From a virus, in IMG/VR virus record IMGVR_UViG_3300042463_000555, positions 1 through 30,899 of that record: a stretch of DNA of 30,899 nucleotides. One strand, written 5' to 3'. A program made the position numbers and the translations under genes. Shown in pieces: positions 21,804 to 28,956 of the stretch. Each line of letters opens with the position of its first letter. Position 1 is the first letter of the stretch. Below the pieces are notes generated by a model. The model searched no databases. It was not told the origin of the DNA and worked only from the letters and a program-made list of their open reading frames with translations.

Positions 21804-24446
21804 ATGCCAAGTGACCTTATCACCGCCAAATTGAAGACTGGGATCACCGATGGGATCTCAATTTACAAAGACCAAACCGCCGAGATCAACTTGGCAAATT
21901 CTGTGGATCTCAAAAGGATCACAGGAGAGTCGCTGACCTATCCATACACTGGAAATCCAATCTCACAAGATGGCGGTGTATTGGCAGGCAAGAGTGTTTC
22001 TAAAATTTCATCAGGGGAGAATCACACCATCGTATTAAATTCGGATGGTTCGCTAGCGGCCTTTGGTCGCAATACATATGGCCAGCTAGGTAACAACAGT
22101 CAAAACAACTCAAACACCCCTGTTGAGGTCATTACGGGTGGCGCTTTAAGCCTAGAGAATATCACCAGAATCAAATGCGGGTACGACGCACTGTATGCTA
22201 CAAGCTATGCTTTAAGTGCAGATGGTGATTTTTTTGGCTGGGGGTTCTTGTCTAATACTAATAGCACGGTCGCTTCACCGGTTTATCTAACTGCTGGCGT
22301 TCTTGATTTCGCTGTTACGGGAACTGATTATTGGACTCATTACAGAGTAGTTAGAAAATCCGATGGTCTTTATTATAACAGACGAGTTACCTCGAATATC
22401 ACAGAATACTCACTTTTCCAATCTAACCAGGTCGCCGCGTTGTCCGGCAAAACGATCACCCAACTGGAAGGATCTGCCACTGCTGTTTATGCGTTATGCT
22501 CAGACGGAACAATCTTTGTGATTACTGCCGTAGGCGGTACTTTTTCAAGCGTCACTCTGAACGGCGCGCTGACAGGTAAGACCGTGAGCCGCCTTGTCGG
22601 GGGTATCGATCGCATCTTTGCCATCTGCACGGATGGCACCATCGCCGGACTTGGAGCTAATACCTATGGCAAGCTCGGCAATGGCAATGCAATCGGCCAA
22701 ACGACATGGGCAGCGGTCAGCATGACGGGAGCCTTGGCCGGAAAGACGATCACGGATGTATCAGTGGGCATGGAGCACACCTTGTTCTTGTGCTCTGATG
22801 GCACAGTCGCAGCAGTCGGGCGCAATGCCAACGGCCAACTTGGAAACGGCACTACGCTAAACTCAACCACCGCAGTAAAGGTGTTTGCTGGCGGTCACCT
22901 CAATGGCAAAACACCGATCGCTGTCGAGGCAGGCGGCTACCACTCGTCAGTCATTACCAGTGATGGCAACCTTTTCACATGGGGATCGGACTCGTTCGGG
23001 CAACTCGGCAACGGTTCGCCGCTCGCCAACTCGACGATGCCTGTTCCCGTCCTCAAAGACTCATTCACCAGATACAACAACCACATCCGATTCACAAGCG
23101 TCTCGATGCCCGATGGTTTATCCTTCGACGGCAACCTAGTCGAAACCGCGAACATCATCGGCGCACCAACAGAAACCGGAACGCAAAATGCGCTGATCAA
23201 AATCGAGCTTTCCGATTTCACTCTTTACAACCCAATTCCCGCATCTGGGAATTTGTACCAAGTCGAAGGCACCACTTATCTCACGGTTCCATTTATCGTT
23301 AATGAAGCCCCCACCTCGCTTGATCCAGTCTTTACCTCGATTATCGCCAATTCCGACATAACGATCGGCGCGTTTGAAAATCGGACTATTTACTTGATGG
23401 CTCGGCAGAATTTGAACTGGGTCCAATGGCATGTCGAAAGCCCACCTCCGGGCATGGACTTCGTGGAAGGCAACCGAATCGCCGGCACGCCGAACTTGTA
23501 TGGCGAATACGAGGTGACCATCAAGCTCTCCTACCGCACCGATTGGAGCTCGCCACTCATCGACGAACAAAAGACCATCACCATCACCGTCGAGAAAGGC
23601 CGTTCAGAGATCGACTTAACCGGGCTGGATGCGCCATGGAATGGCCAGGCATATGTCCTCTCCACTGGCATGCAGGTCGGTACCGCCACCAACCTCCAGA
23701 TCCGCGCCACCAATGATCCTGAGTCATTCACGGCGACTGGTCTCCCCGCAGGTCTCACAATCAACAACAGCGGCCTCATCTCCGGTACACCAACAGCTGC
23801 GGGCATCTACCTATTGACTCTCACCGCCACCAATAATGTCGGCACAGGCACATCCAAGACCCTGCGCGTGAATGTGGCCGCCGCCTCCACCGCGCCAACC
23901 CCACCACCGGTATTCTTAGAAAATGGAGGCGTCGATGTCTTCATGGATCTCCAGACCCGTGAATTGAGCCTCACCCCGCCGAAAGCCGAAGCAACCATCG
24001 CATCCGGCGCGACCGTGGTGAACTCGACCAAGGACAAGCCCCTTCTCATCAAGAGCGGCGAAATCCTCTGGCTCAACCTGCGCTTTACAAAAGGCACCAA
24101 GTCCGTCGATCCAGAGCCCACCGCCATGCGTTTCGGAGTCGCCTCCAAGATCGGTGGTCCTCTGCTTATGGAAGGCGACGCCTTCACCAAGGTCGGCACC
24201 GGATCCAGTGCTTACTACAAGATGCGTGTCGTCGGGGTCGCCGCCGAGTTTGGCGCACTGATCGACGACTACTACGACGAAGATGCCGTCGAGCAAATGG
24301 ACGCAGAAGGCAAGGTCGAAGCCAGCAACGAGACCGACATCAAGGGCCTCTGCGAACTCAAGGTCACCACCGGCACAGGCGAGAGCATTTCAGACATCCG
24401 TAGCGACACCATGGAAGTGGTGATCAAGAAATCCCTGCTCGGTTAA
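21804..24446 (+). CDS. Tail protein with seven RCC1-like repeats and putative Ig domains, 880 aa
   Basis: Residues about 58-416 hold seven repeats of roughly 50 residues, best seen in VGMEHTLFLCSDGTVAAVGR followed by NANGQLGNG. The pattern of GxxH, SDGxVxxxGxNxxGQLGNG matches RCC1, and seven copies would close one seven-bladed propeller; repeats 2-4 are degenerate. Three putative-Ig (He_PIG-like) segments follow, clearest at about 645-695 (LPAGLTINNSGLISGTP). The C-terminal 170 residues (FMDLQTRELSLTPPK, then LRFTKGTKS) resemble the N-terminus of the preceding fibre. It is likely a receptor- or host-surface-contacting tail component. The first 700 nt are richer in A and T, suggesting acquisition. 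Confidence 0.8.
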   Translation: MPSDLITAKLKTGITDGISIYKDQTAEINLANSVDLKRITGESLTYPYTGNPISQDGGVLAGKSVSKISSGENHTIVLNSDGSLAAFGRNTYGQLGNNSQNNSNTPVEVITGGALSLENITRIKCGYDALYATSYALSADGDFFGWGFLSNTNSTVASPVYLTAGVLDFAVTGTDYWTHYRVVRKSDGLYYNRRVTSNITEYSLFQSNQVAALSGKTITQLEGSATAVYALCSDGTIFVITAVGGTFSSVTLNGALTGKTVSRLVGGIDRIFAICTDGTIAGLGANTYGKLGNGNAIGQTTWAAVSMTGALAGKTITDVSVGMEHTLFLCSDGTVAAVGRNANGQLGNGTTLNSTTAVKVFAGGHLNGKTPIAVEAGGYHSSVITSDGNLFTWGSDSFGQLGNGSPLANSTMPVPVLKDSFTRYNNHIRFTSVSMPDGLSFDGNLVETANIIGAPTETGTQNALIKIELSDFTLYNPIPASGNLYQVEGTTYLTVPFIVNEAPTSLDPVFTSIIANSDITIGAFENRTIYLMARQNLNWVQWHVESPPPGMDFVEGNRIAGTPNLYGEYEVTIKLSYRTDWSSPLIDEQKTITITVEKGRSEIDLTGLDAPWNGQAYVLSTGMQVGTATNLQIRATNDPESFTATGLPAGLTINNSGLISGTPTAAGIYLLTLTATNNVGTGTSKTLRVNVAAASTAPTPPPVFLENGGVDVFMDLQTRELSLTPPKAEATIASGATVVNSTKDKPLLIKSGEILWLNLRFTKGTKSVDPEPTAMRFGVASKIGGPLLMEGDAFTKVGTGSSAYYKMRVVGVAAEFGALIDDYYDEDAVEQMDAEGKVEASNETDIKGLCELKVTTGTGESISDIRSDTMEVVIKKSLLG

Positions 24447-24452
24447 GAGCCG

Positions 24453-24458
24453 TTGACA
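24453..24458 (+). promoter_or_regulatory. TTGAC element, 21 nt before ATG 24474
   Basis: TTGACACCC lies 7 nt after the TAA of the RCC1-like gene. Its TTG is in frame with the next gene but has no ribosome binding site. Confidence 0.4.
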
Positions 24459-24473
24459 CCCGCCACATCGAAG

Positions 24474-25196
24474 ATGCAGCTCACCCAGTACATCGGCGAC
24501 AGCACGAGCCACGAGATACCGCTCACATGGGCTGGCGATGACTTCACGCCCGGCGAGGCGTGGTCGCTGATCTTCACGGCCAAGCGCAGCGCGCAGGATT
24601 CAGACGACGCGGCTGTCTTCCAGAAAGTCACAGGTGCTGGCATCTCAGTGACCGGCAACACCGCCGAGGTCGAGATCGTGCCGGCCGACACACTGGCGCT
24701 GCCTTCAGCCACCTACATCTGGGACATCCAAGCACAAAGCCTCAGCACCGGCGAGGTTCGCACCGTCGCGCTGGGCGGGATCAAGCTCGTGCGTGATGTC
24801 ACGCGCAAGACGACCAGCAGTGTCGAGATCCACACCATTGAACCGGGCGTGCCGTTCACTGGTCCACAGGGTCCACAGGGGCCACAGGGGCTCAAAGGCG
24901 ATACCGGAAGCGTCGGGCAGCAGGGACCAACAGGCCCAGCCGGTAATGACGCTTTGTGGAACTACACCGGCGCTTACAGCGGCGGCGCATCCTACGCCGT
25001 GGGCGATGTCGTCACCTACAACGGCGAGCTTTTCTACCGGAAGAACTCCAACGGCGGCAATGTAGGCGACACGCCTTTTGCTGGCAGCACATTCTGGGAT
25101 CTTCTCGCCGCGAAAGGGGAGCAAGGCCCAGCCGGGACGCCAGCACCCACCTACACCTTCTACATCGAGGGGGGCGACCTCTTCATGAGCTATTGA
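24474..25196 (+). CDS. Collagen-like tail fibre protein, 240 aa
   Basis: ATG 24474 is chosen over the in-frame TTG 24453. Residues 1-115 form a beta-rich N-terminal domain of the phage baseplate/fibre attachment type (ITLTWAGDDF-like strands, EIVPADTLALPSATYIWDIQ). Gly-X-Y triplets start at residue 130 (GPQGPQGPQGLKGDTG and so on, about 9 triplets, DNA 24861-24944). Residues 160-210 carry a chitin-binding-like segment (ALWNYTGAYSGGASYAVGDVV, YNGELFYRK), and a second short collagen stretch (KGEQGPAGTPAP) precedes the end. It probably trimerises as a fibre, with the aromatic module contacting host surface glycans. Confidence 0.75.
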   Translation: MQLTQYIGDSTSHEIPLTWAGDDFTPGEAWSLIFTAKRSAQDSDDAAVFQKVTGAGISVTGNTAEVEIVPADTLALPSATYIWDIQAQSLSTGEVRTVALGGIKLVRDVTRKTTSSVEIHTIEPGVPFTGPQGPQGPQGLKGDTGSVGQQGPTGPAGNDALWNYTGAYSGGASYAVGDVVTYNGELFYRKNSNGGNVGDTPFAGSTFWDLLAAKGEQGPAGTPAPTYTFYIEGGDLFMSY

Positions 25197-25198
25197 CA
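25193..25198 (+). promoter_or_regulatory. TTGAC element, 23 nt before ATG 25216
   Basis: TTGACACC contains the stop codon of the collagen-like gene. The 17 nt between it and the ATG show no purine-rich ribosome binding site. Confidence 0.4.
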
Positions 25199-25215
25199 CC
25201 TAATCACTCACGAAC

Positions 25216-25599
25216 ATGCCTACACTCAATCTCGGAAAAGTAACTGGTGCAACAGGCCCAGCAGGACCAACCGGAAGCACCGGCCCGACCGGCCCAGAGC
25301 CCTCGCTGACGATCGCCGACAACGCAGCGACATCGATCACCCTAGCCGATACCGACAACAACCGCGTTGTCCGCTGCACAGCATCATCCGCCGTGACGAT
25401 CACCGTCCCCTCGACGCTCGCCGCTGGGTTCTCCTGCATGATCATTCAAGCAGGCACAGGCCGCGTGACCTTCGTCGCTGGCTCCGGCGCAACGATCAAC
25501 TCCTTCGGCAACCTGCTCGCCACCGCAGGCCAGCACGCACCGGCCTCGCTCATGCGCGTCGCAAGCGGAGTCTACAACTTGAGCGGCAACCTCGTATGA
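25216..25599 (+). CDS. Short collagen-like fibre-tip protein, 127 aa
   Basis: Residues 9-27 are Gly-X-Y triplets rich in Thr and Pro (GATGPAGPTGSTGPTGP). Residues 30-127 are a beta-rich domain (IADNAATSITLADTDNNRVV, then ITVPSTLAAGFSCMIIQAGTG) that looks like the small capping domain found at the ends of phage fibres and head spikes. It is coupled by an ATGA overlap to the next gene. Short length suggests a trimeric accessory tip. Confidence 0.75.
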   Translation: MPTLNLGKVTGATGPAGPTGSTGPTGPEPSLTIADNAATSITLADTDNNRVVRCTASSAVTITVPSTLAAGFSCMIIQAGTGRVTFVAGSGATINSFGNLLATAGQHAPASLMRVASGVYNLSGNLV

Positions 25600-27077
25600 T
25601 GATCCTTAAGACATCGCGGTCGAACTTGTCGAGCAACGACCAGTTGTCCCTCGACCTGCGCTTTGCCACCGACAAGACGCTGACCGCTCGTCGTGGGCCG
25701 ACACCGACTTTTACGCGAGGAAGTGGCGCAACCTACATCGGCAGCGATGGTCTGATCCACGGTATCGATACCTCGACCACCTCGAACTCGATCAGCGTAG
25801 CGAGCAAAACATTCGTGCTGGCAGCGACCGCCGGACAGGATCAATTCTGGCGCGCTGGCGATGCGGTTGAGGCATCGAATGGGTCGAACATCATGACGGG
25901 GACTGTGACCAGTTACACACCGAGCACGCAGTCGCTGGTTTGCAACATGACGACCGCGAGCGGAACGGGAACATTCACCTCATGGCGTATCGGCTATCGC
26001 GGCCCCCGCTTCGACCACACCTCTGCTGGCGTGTGCCGTGGCTTGCTGATCGAGGAGTCGAGGACTAATTTGATAACACAATCTGGCAATGCGTCTTTGT
26101 GGCCAAATGCAAATGGAACGGTCACCAACAACGGTTCCACCACCGCGCCAGATGGTTCTTCCAACGGATTTCTTGGTGGAATAGGGAATGCTAATTTAAC
26201 AACGCCTGCAACTTCTTCTGTTACTGGACTCCATACAGCAAGTGTATTCTTAAAAAGAAATAACACCGACTGGGCGCGGGTTCAGGTGGCGCAAGGATCA
26301 TTTGCACACGCTGTTAATTTTTGGGTGAATCTTGCCACAGGAGCCGCTGGAACTTTAGCAGTTGCGGTAGGAACTCCAACATCATTATCCGCACAGGTCA
26401 CACCATTTGGTAATAGTTGGTATAGAGTTTCAATTACAGCTTCCTATCCAGCTACGGATTCACTTACATTAACTGTAATATCTGCTATCGCAAATAACAG
26501 CACAACGCGCGTATCTGGTTCTGTTTATGAGGTCTGGGGAGGTCAAATCGAAGCAGGCTCCTTCGCCACCTCCTACATCCCGACGACGACTGGCACATTG
26601 GCTCGCAGCGCGGATGTGTGTAGTATTACGGGGGGGGACTTTAATAACTTCTATAATCAGAGTGAGGGGACAGTCGTGGCAGTGGCATCAGAGTTTCGAC
26701 GGGGGACTGCTTATGTCTCGATAGTAAGGTTTGCCATTTCATCTGACGCGAGCGGTAATAGATTTCAGATCGGAACCAACGGGAACAAAACCGGAGACTC
26801 CAGCCCGATTGAGTTCATTGGCGTCAAAGCAGGCGTGATACAATATCAGTCATTTGCAACATCCCCTACGCCAGAGTCACGGGCTGCGCTAGCCTATAAA
26901 ACGGACGACATCAGAGGTGCTTTGAACGGAAGCCTTAGTGCAGCCGATAGCCCACCGTCAGAAATTCTCGCAGGGGCGAATTCGATGAGCATCGGAACGC
27001 TTGGCATACACATCGCAGCCATCCGCTACTACCGCAAACGCCTGCCAGACGCAAAACTCCAAGCCCTTACAGTATGA
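25596..27077 (+). CDS. Receptor-binding-type tail protein, LamG/concanavalin-like, 493 aa
   Basis: It begins at ATG 25596 (a second ATG follows directly). The N-terminus LDLRFATDKTLTARRGPTPTF and the phrases IEESRTNLI, VWGGQIEAGSFATSYIPTTT and IAAIRYYRKRLPDAKLQAL are familiar from phage proteins of the concanavalin-like lectin group found on tails or head fibres. The middle (about residues 155-320) is richer in A and T than the flanks. It may bind carbohydrate on the host surface. Its stop overlaps the next gene. Confidence 0.75.
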   Translation: MMILKTSRSNLSSNDQLSLDLRFATDKTLTARRGPTPTFTRGSGATYIGSDGLIHGIDTSTTSNSISVASKTFVLAATAGQDQFWRAGDAVEASNGSNIMTGTVTSYTPSTQSLVCNMTTASGTGTFTSWRIGYRGPRFDHTSAGVCRGLLIEESRTNLITQSGNASLWPNANGTVTNNGSTTAPDGSSNGFLGGIGNANLTTPATSSVTGLHTASVFLKRNNTDWARVQVAQGSFAHAVNFWVNLATGAAGTLAVAVGTPTSLSAQVTPFGNSWYRVSITASYPATDSLTLTVISAIANNSTTRVSGSVYEVWGGQIEAGSFATSYIPTTTGTLARSADVCSITGGDFNNFYNQSEGTVVAVASEFRRGTAYVSIVRFAISSDASGNRFQIGTNGNKTGDSSPIEFIGVKAGVIQYQSFATSPTPESRAALAYKTDDIRGALNGSLSAADSPPSEILAGANSMSIGTLGIHIAAIRYYRKRLPDAKLQALTV

Positions 27078-27367
27078 CCGACTATTTGCTAAAATTCCCC
27101 GACCGCGCCACCGCAGTACAGTTCGGGCTGGCGAATGGCTTTGCTGTAATCGACGAGGACGGCGATGAGCAAATCACACTTGCGTCCCACGAATACGCGC
27201 TTTGCATCATTGGCGAGCACAACGGCGATGGACAATGGTGGGTGCTGTTCAGAGATCTTGTGGGCATCCCGATTCCTGAGGGCGGCGAGCAGTTCATCGC
27301 GTGGTCATCTGCCTCCGGCGAACAACGCCCGACTGACGAATCCACACCTAACATTTTCTGGGCATGA
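27074..27367 (+). CDS. Hypothetical phage protein, 97 aa
   Basis: ATG 27074 overlaps the previous gene by 4 nt. The protein has an alpha/beta texture with acidic surface (LKFPDRATAVQFGLANGFAV, then EYALCIIGEHNGDGQWWVLF). Small proteins of this type follow fibre genes in other phages, where they may be fibre chaperones or tail accessory proteins. I cannot assign the function. Confidence 0.65.
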   Translation: MTDYLLKFPDRATAVQFGLANGFAVIDEDGDEQITLASHEYALCIIGEHNGDGQWWVLFRDLVGIPIPEGGEQFIAWSSASGEQRPTDESTPNIFWA

Positions 27368-27693
27368 CCATCACCTCCAACACCCTCTCCGCAGCGACCG
27401 TCATGCTCTCCGGCGTGGCGGGCGGAAAGCTGGCATCGATCACCGCTGAGTCGCTCGAAATGCCCGAATGGATGCAGATCCTCACCGGGCCGCTCGGTGC
27501 GCTTGGTGCCGCCTTGTTTGCTTTGCGCTGGCTCGTCGCGAGGCTCGACAAATCTGAATCCAAGTTCGAGCAACGCGATCTCGAACGCGATGCGAACTTC
27601 AAAAAACTCGTCGAGATCACGGCGCAAAACCACCAAGTGATCGCCCAAAATTCTGACATCCTCCGTGAAGTGAAAGAACACCTGACCCGATAA
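27364..27693 (+). CDS. Holin-like or lysis accessory membrane protein, 109 aa
   Basis: ATG 27364, in an ATGA overlap. One clear membrane span lies at about residues 37-60 (ILTGPLGALGAALFALRWLVA), followed by a charged coiled coil to the C-terminus (FEQRDLERDANFKKLVEI and so on). This plan of one span plus cytoplasmic coiled coil is seen in some holin-like and XhlA-type lysis proteins. It heads a three-gene membrane-protein cluster before the endolysin candidate. Confidence 0.55.
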   Translation: MTITSNTLSAATVMLSGVAGGKLASITAESLEMPEWMQILTGPLGALGAALFALRWLVARLDKSESKFEQRDLERDANFKKLVEITAQNHQVIAQNSDILREVKEHLTR

Positions 27694-27697
27694 AAAC

Positions 27698-27904
27698 ATG
27701 ACACCCGAACAAAGCACCCTCCGCCTCGTCCTGTATGTCCTCATCGCCGTGGTAAGCGCCGGATCTGCCGGGCTCGCGACGATCAATTTCGCCGACACCA
27801 AGCAGGTGATCGGCTTCGCCCTTGGCCTACTCGGCACCGCGCTGACGACCGCCCGCAGCTACATCGACACCTCTGAAAAACAAACTTACCGCGATGAACT
27901 CTGA
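27698..27904 (+). CDS. Candidate holin, 68 aa
   Basis: ATG 27698, 4 nt after the previous stop. Two hydrophobic spans (LVLYVLIAVVSAGSAGLATI and VIGFALGLLGTALTTA) are separated by a short polar turn (NFADTKQ), with a charged C-terminus. A small two-span protein before an endolysin fits a class II-type holin. It overlaps the next gene by 11 nt. Confidence 0.6.
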   Translation: MTPEQSTLRLVLYVLIAVVSAGSAGLATINFADTKQVIGFALGLLGTALTTARSYIDTSEKQTYRDEL

Positions 27905-28079
27905 AACCAATTCCGACCGAGTCGGCCTCATCTGGGCTCTGATCGCCTCGCTTCTCATCTGGGCAGCCGTCGCTGTGATGACAAGCTGCACCCTACGGGT
28001 TAACCCGGACGGCAGCAAAGATGCGACGCTCGACGCTCCCGCCGCACTCCGCGTGCTGGAGATCATCGCCGAAAAATAA
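27894..28079 (+). CDS. Small lipoprotein-like lysis protein, 61 aa
   Basis: ATG 27894. A hydrophobic segment at residues 11-29 ends at MTSC, with Cys32 a possible lipidated residue, although Met at the -3 position is not ideal for a lipobox. The mature part would be short (about 30 residues; CTLRVNPDGSKDATLD). A small lipoprotein next to holin and endolysin genes could be an outer-membrane spanin partner (Rz1-like). The inner-membrane partner might be the 109-aa protein two genes upstream. Inferred. Confidence 0.55.
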   Translation: MNSETNSDRVGLIWALIASLLIWAAVAVMTSCTLRVNPDGSKDATLDAPAALRVLEIIAEK

Positions 28080-28086
28080 CTGACCC

Positions 28087-28650
28087 ATGAACAAGCCGCG
28101 AGCCAAACAGTTTGCGGTCATGGCCGCCGCCGTAAAGGTGTGGGTTCGCGCCTACCCCGACGAACTGCTGCCGTCGATGTTCGTGGTCGGCATTCGCGGC
28201 TACTACCGCGACACCATGGGCGCGAAAGGCAAGAACGACCGCGGCATCTACGACGATGCCATCTTCGTCGTCGGCCCCGAAACCTTCGCCGCCTTCAATG
28301 CCAACACCGACCCGAGCCGTCATCGCCCTGGCATCGCCTCGCTGATCTCAGGCGTCCACCCGTACAAGCCCGGCAACCACGGCATCTCGAAGCCCGGCGG
28401 CGGCTATCCTGCCTTCCGCCCGAACACGAAAGGAGAAGCCCTGCCGGTCATGCGCGATGGACAAGACGGCATCAAGCAAGGCATCGCCATCAACATCCAT
28501 CGCGGCTCACGCAACTCGACCAGCTCGCTCGGCTGCCAAACCATCCCGCCGGATCAATGGGACGCTTTCTACACGCTCACCCGCTCGGAGATGAAGAAGG
28601 CGGGTCAGAAAGGATTTTCGTACATCCTCTGCGACGGCCCGATTGTTTGA
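28087..28650 (+). CDS. Candidate endolysin, L,D-transpeptidase/YkuD-like active site
   Basis: This 187-residue protein starts at ATG 28087. The C-terminal part carries AINIHRGSRNSTSSLGCQTI, with H138 and C150 in the H...SxGC arrangement of the YkuD-type L,D-transpeptidase fold, whose catalytic Cys attacks peptidoglycan peptide stems. The N-terminal half (GIRGYYRDTMGAKGKNDRGI, then DAIFVVGPETFAAFNANTDP) is a recurrent phage arrangement. It follows the holin-like genes, so peptidoglycan cleavage for lysis is probable. There is no signal peptide, so release would depend on the holin. A structural role at the tail is a less likely alternative. Confidence 0.65.
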   Translation: MNKPRAKQFAVMAAAVKVWVRAYPDELLPSMFVVGIRGYYRDTMGAKGKNDRGIYDDAIFVVGPETFAAFNANTDPSRHRPGIASLISGVHPYKPGNHGISKPGGGYPAFRPNTKGEALPVMRDGQDGIKQGIAINIHRGSRNSTSSLGCQTIPPDQWDAFYTLTRSEMKKAGQKGFSYILCDGPIV

Positions 28651-28652
28651 CG
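28647..28652 (+). promoter_or_regulatory. TTGAC element, 22 nt before ATG 28669
   Basis: TTGACGCG contains the stop of the endolysin candidate gene. The region up to the ATG has no ribosome binding site. Confidence 0.4.
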
Positions 28653-28668
28653 CGCCACCCTTCATCGA

Positions 28669-28956
28669 ATGACGCTGCCCAAAAGCATCCGCATGGCAGG
28701 ACACACGATCGAGGTCGCAGTCGATGACTCTATCCCAGACTTCGGACACTACGACCCCGACCTTTTACGCATCGCGATCCGCCCAGGGCCACCACATGTG
28801 ATGCAACAAACCCTCCGCCACGAAATGCTTCACGCCGCTCTCTCACTCTCCGGCATCGCCTACATCGACAAGCTCCCCGAGGAAGCGATCGTGAGGGCGA
28901 TGGATACCATCTTCTGGCCGAGCTACGACGCCCTCACCACCAAGCGCAAAAAATGA
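28669..28956 (+). CDS. Small HExxH metalloprotease-like protein, 95 aa
   Basis: ATG 28669. TLRHEMLHAAL at 49-59 holds an HExxH zinc motif (H51, E52, H55), with E71 or E72 in LPEEAIVRAMD as a possible third ligand about 16 residues on, as in gluzincin-type or ImmA/IrrE-type peptidases. At 95 residues it is a minimal version. In phages such proteins may cleave repressors or be morphogenesis factors. Coupled by an ATGA overlap to the phosphoesterase gene. Confidence 0.7.
   Translation: MTLPKSIRMAGHTIEVAVDDSIPDFGHYDPDLLRIAIRPGPPHVMQQTLRHEMLHAALSLSGIAYIDKLPEEAIVRAMDTIFWPSYDALTTKRKK

Noticed and set aside
21804-27077. Diversity-generating retroelement acting on tail genes
   Set aside because: No reverse transcriptase gene and no template/variable repeat pair were seen in the window.
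7423-28652. Sigma-70 promoters at the TTGACA elements
   Set aside because: At 9113 and 12545, no TATAAT-like box occurs 16-18 nt downstream; that position would lie inside the coding region. The TATCAT at 12563 is only 12 nt away.
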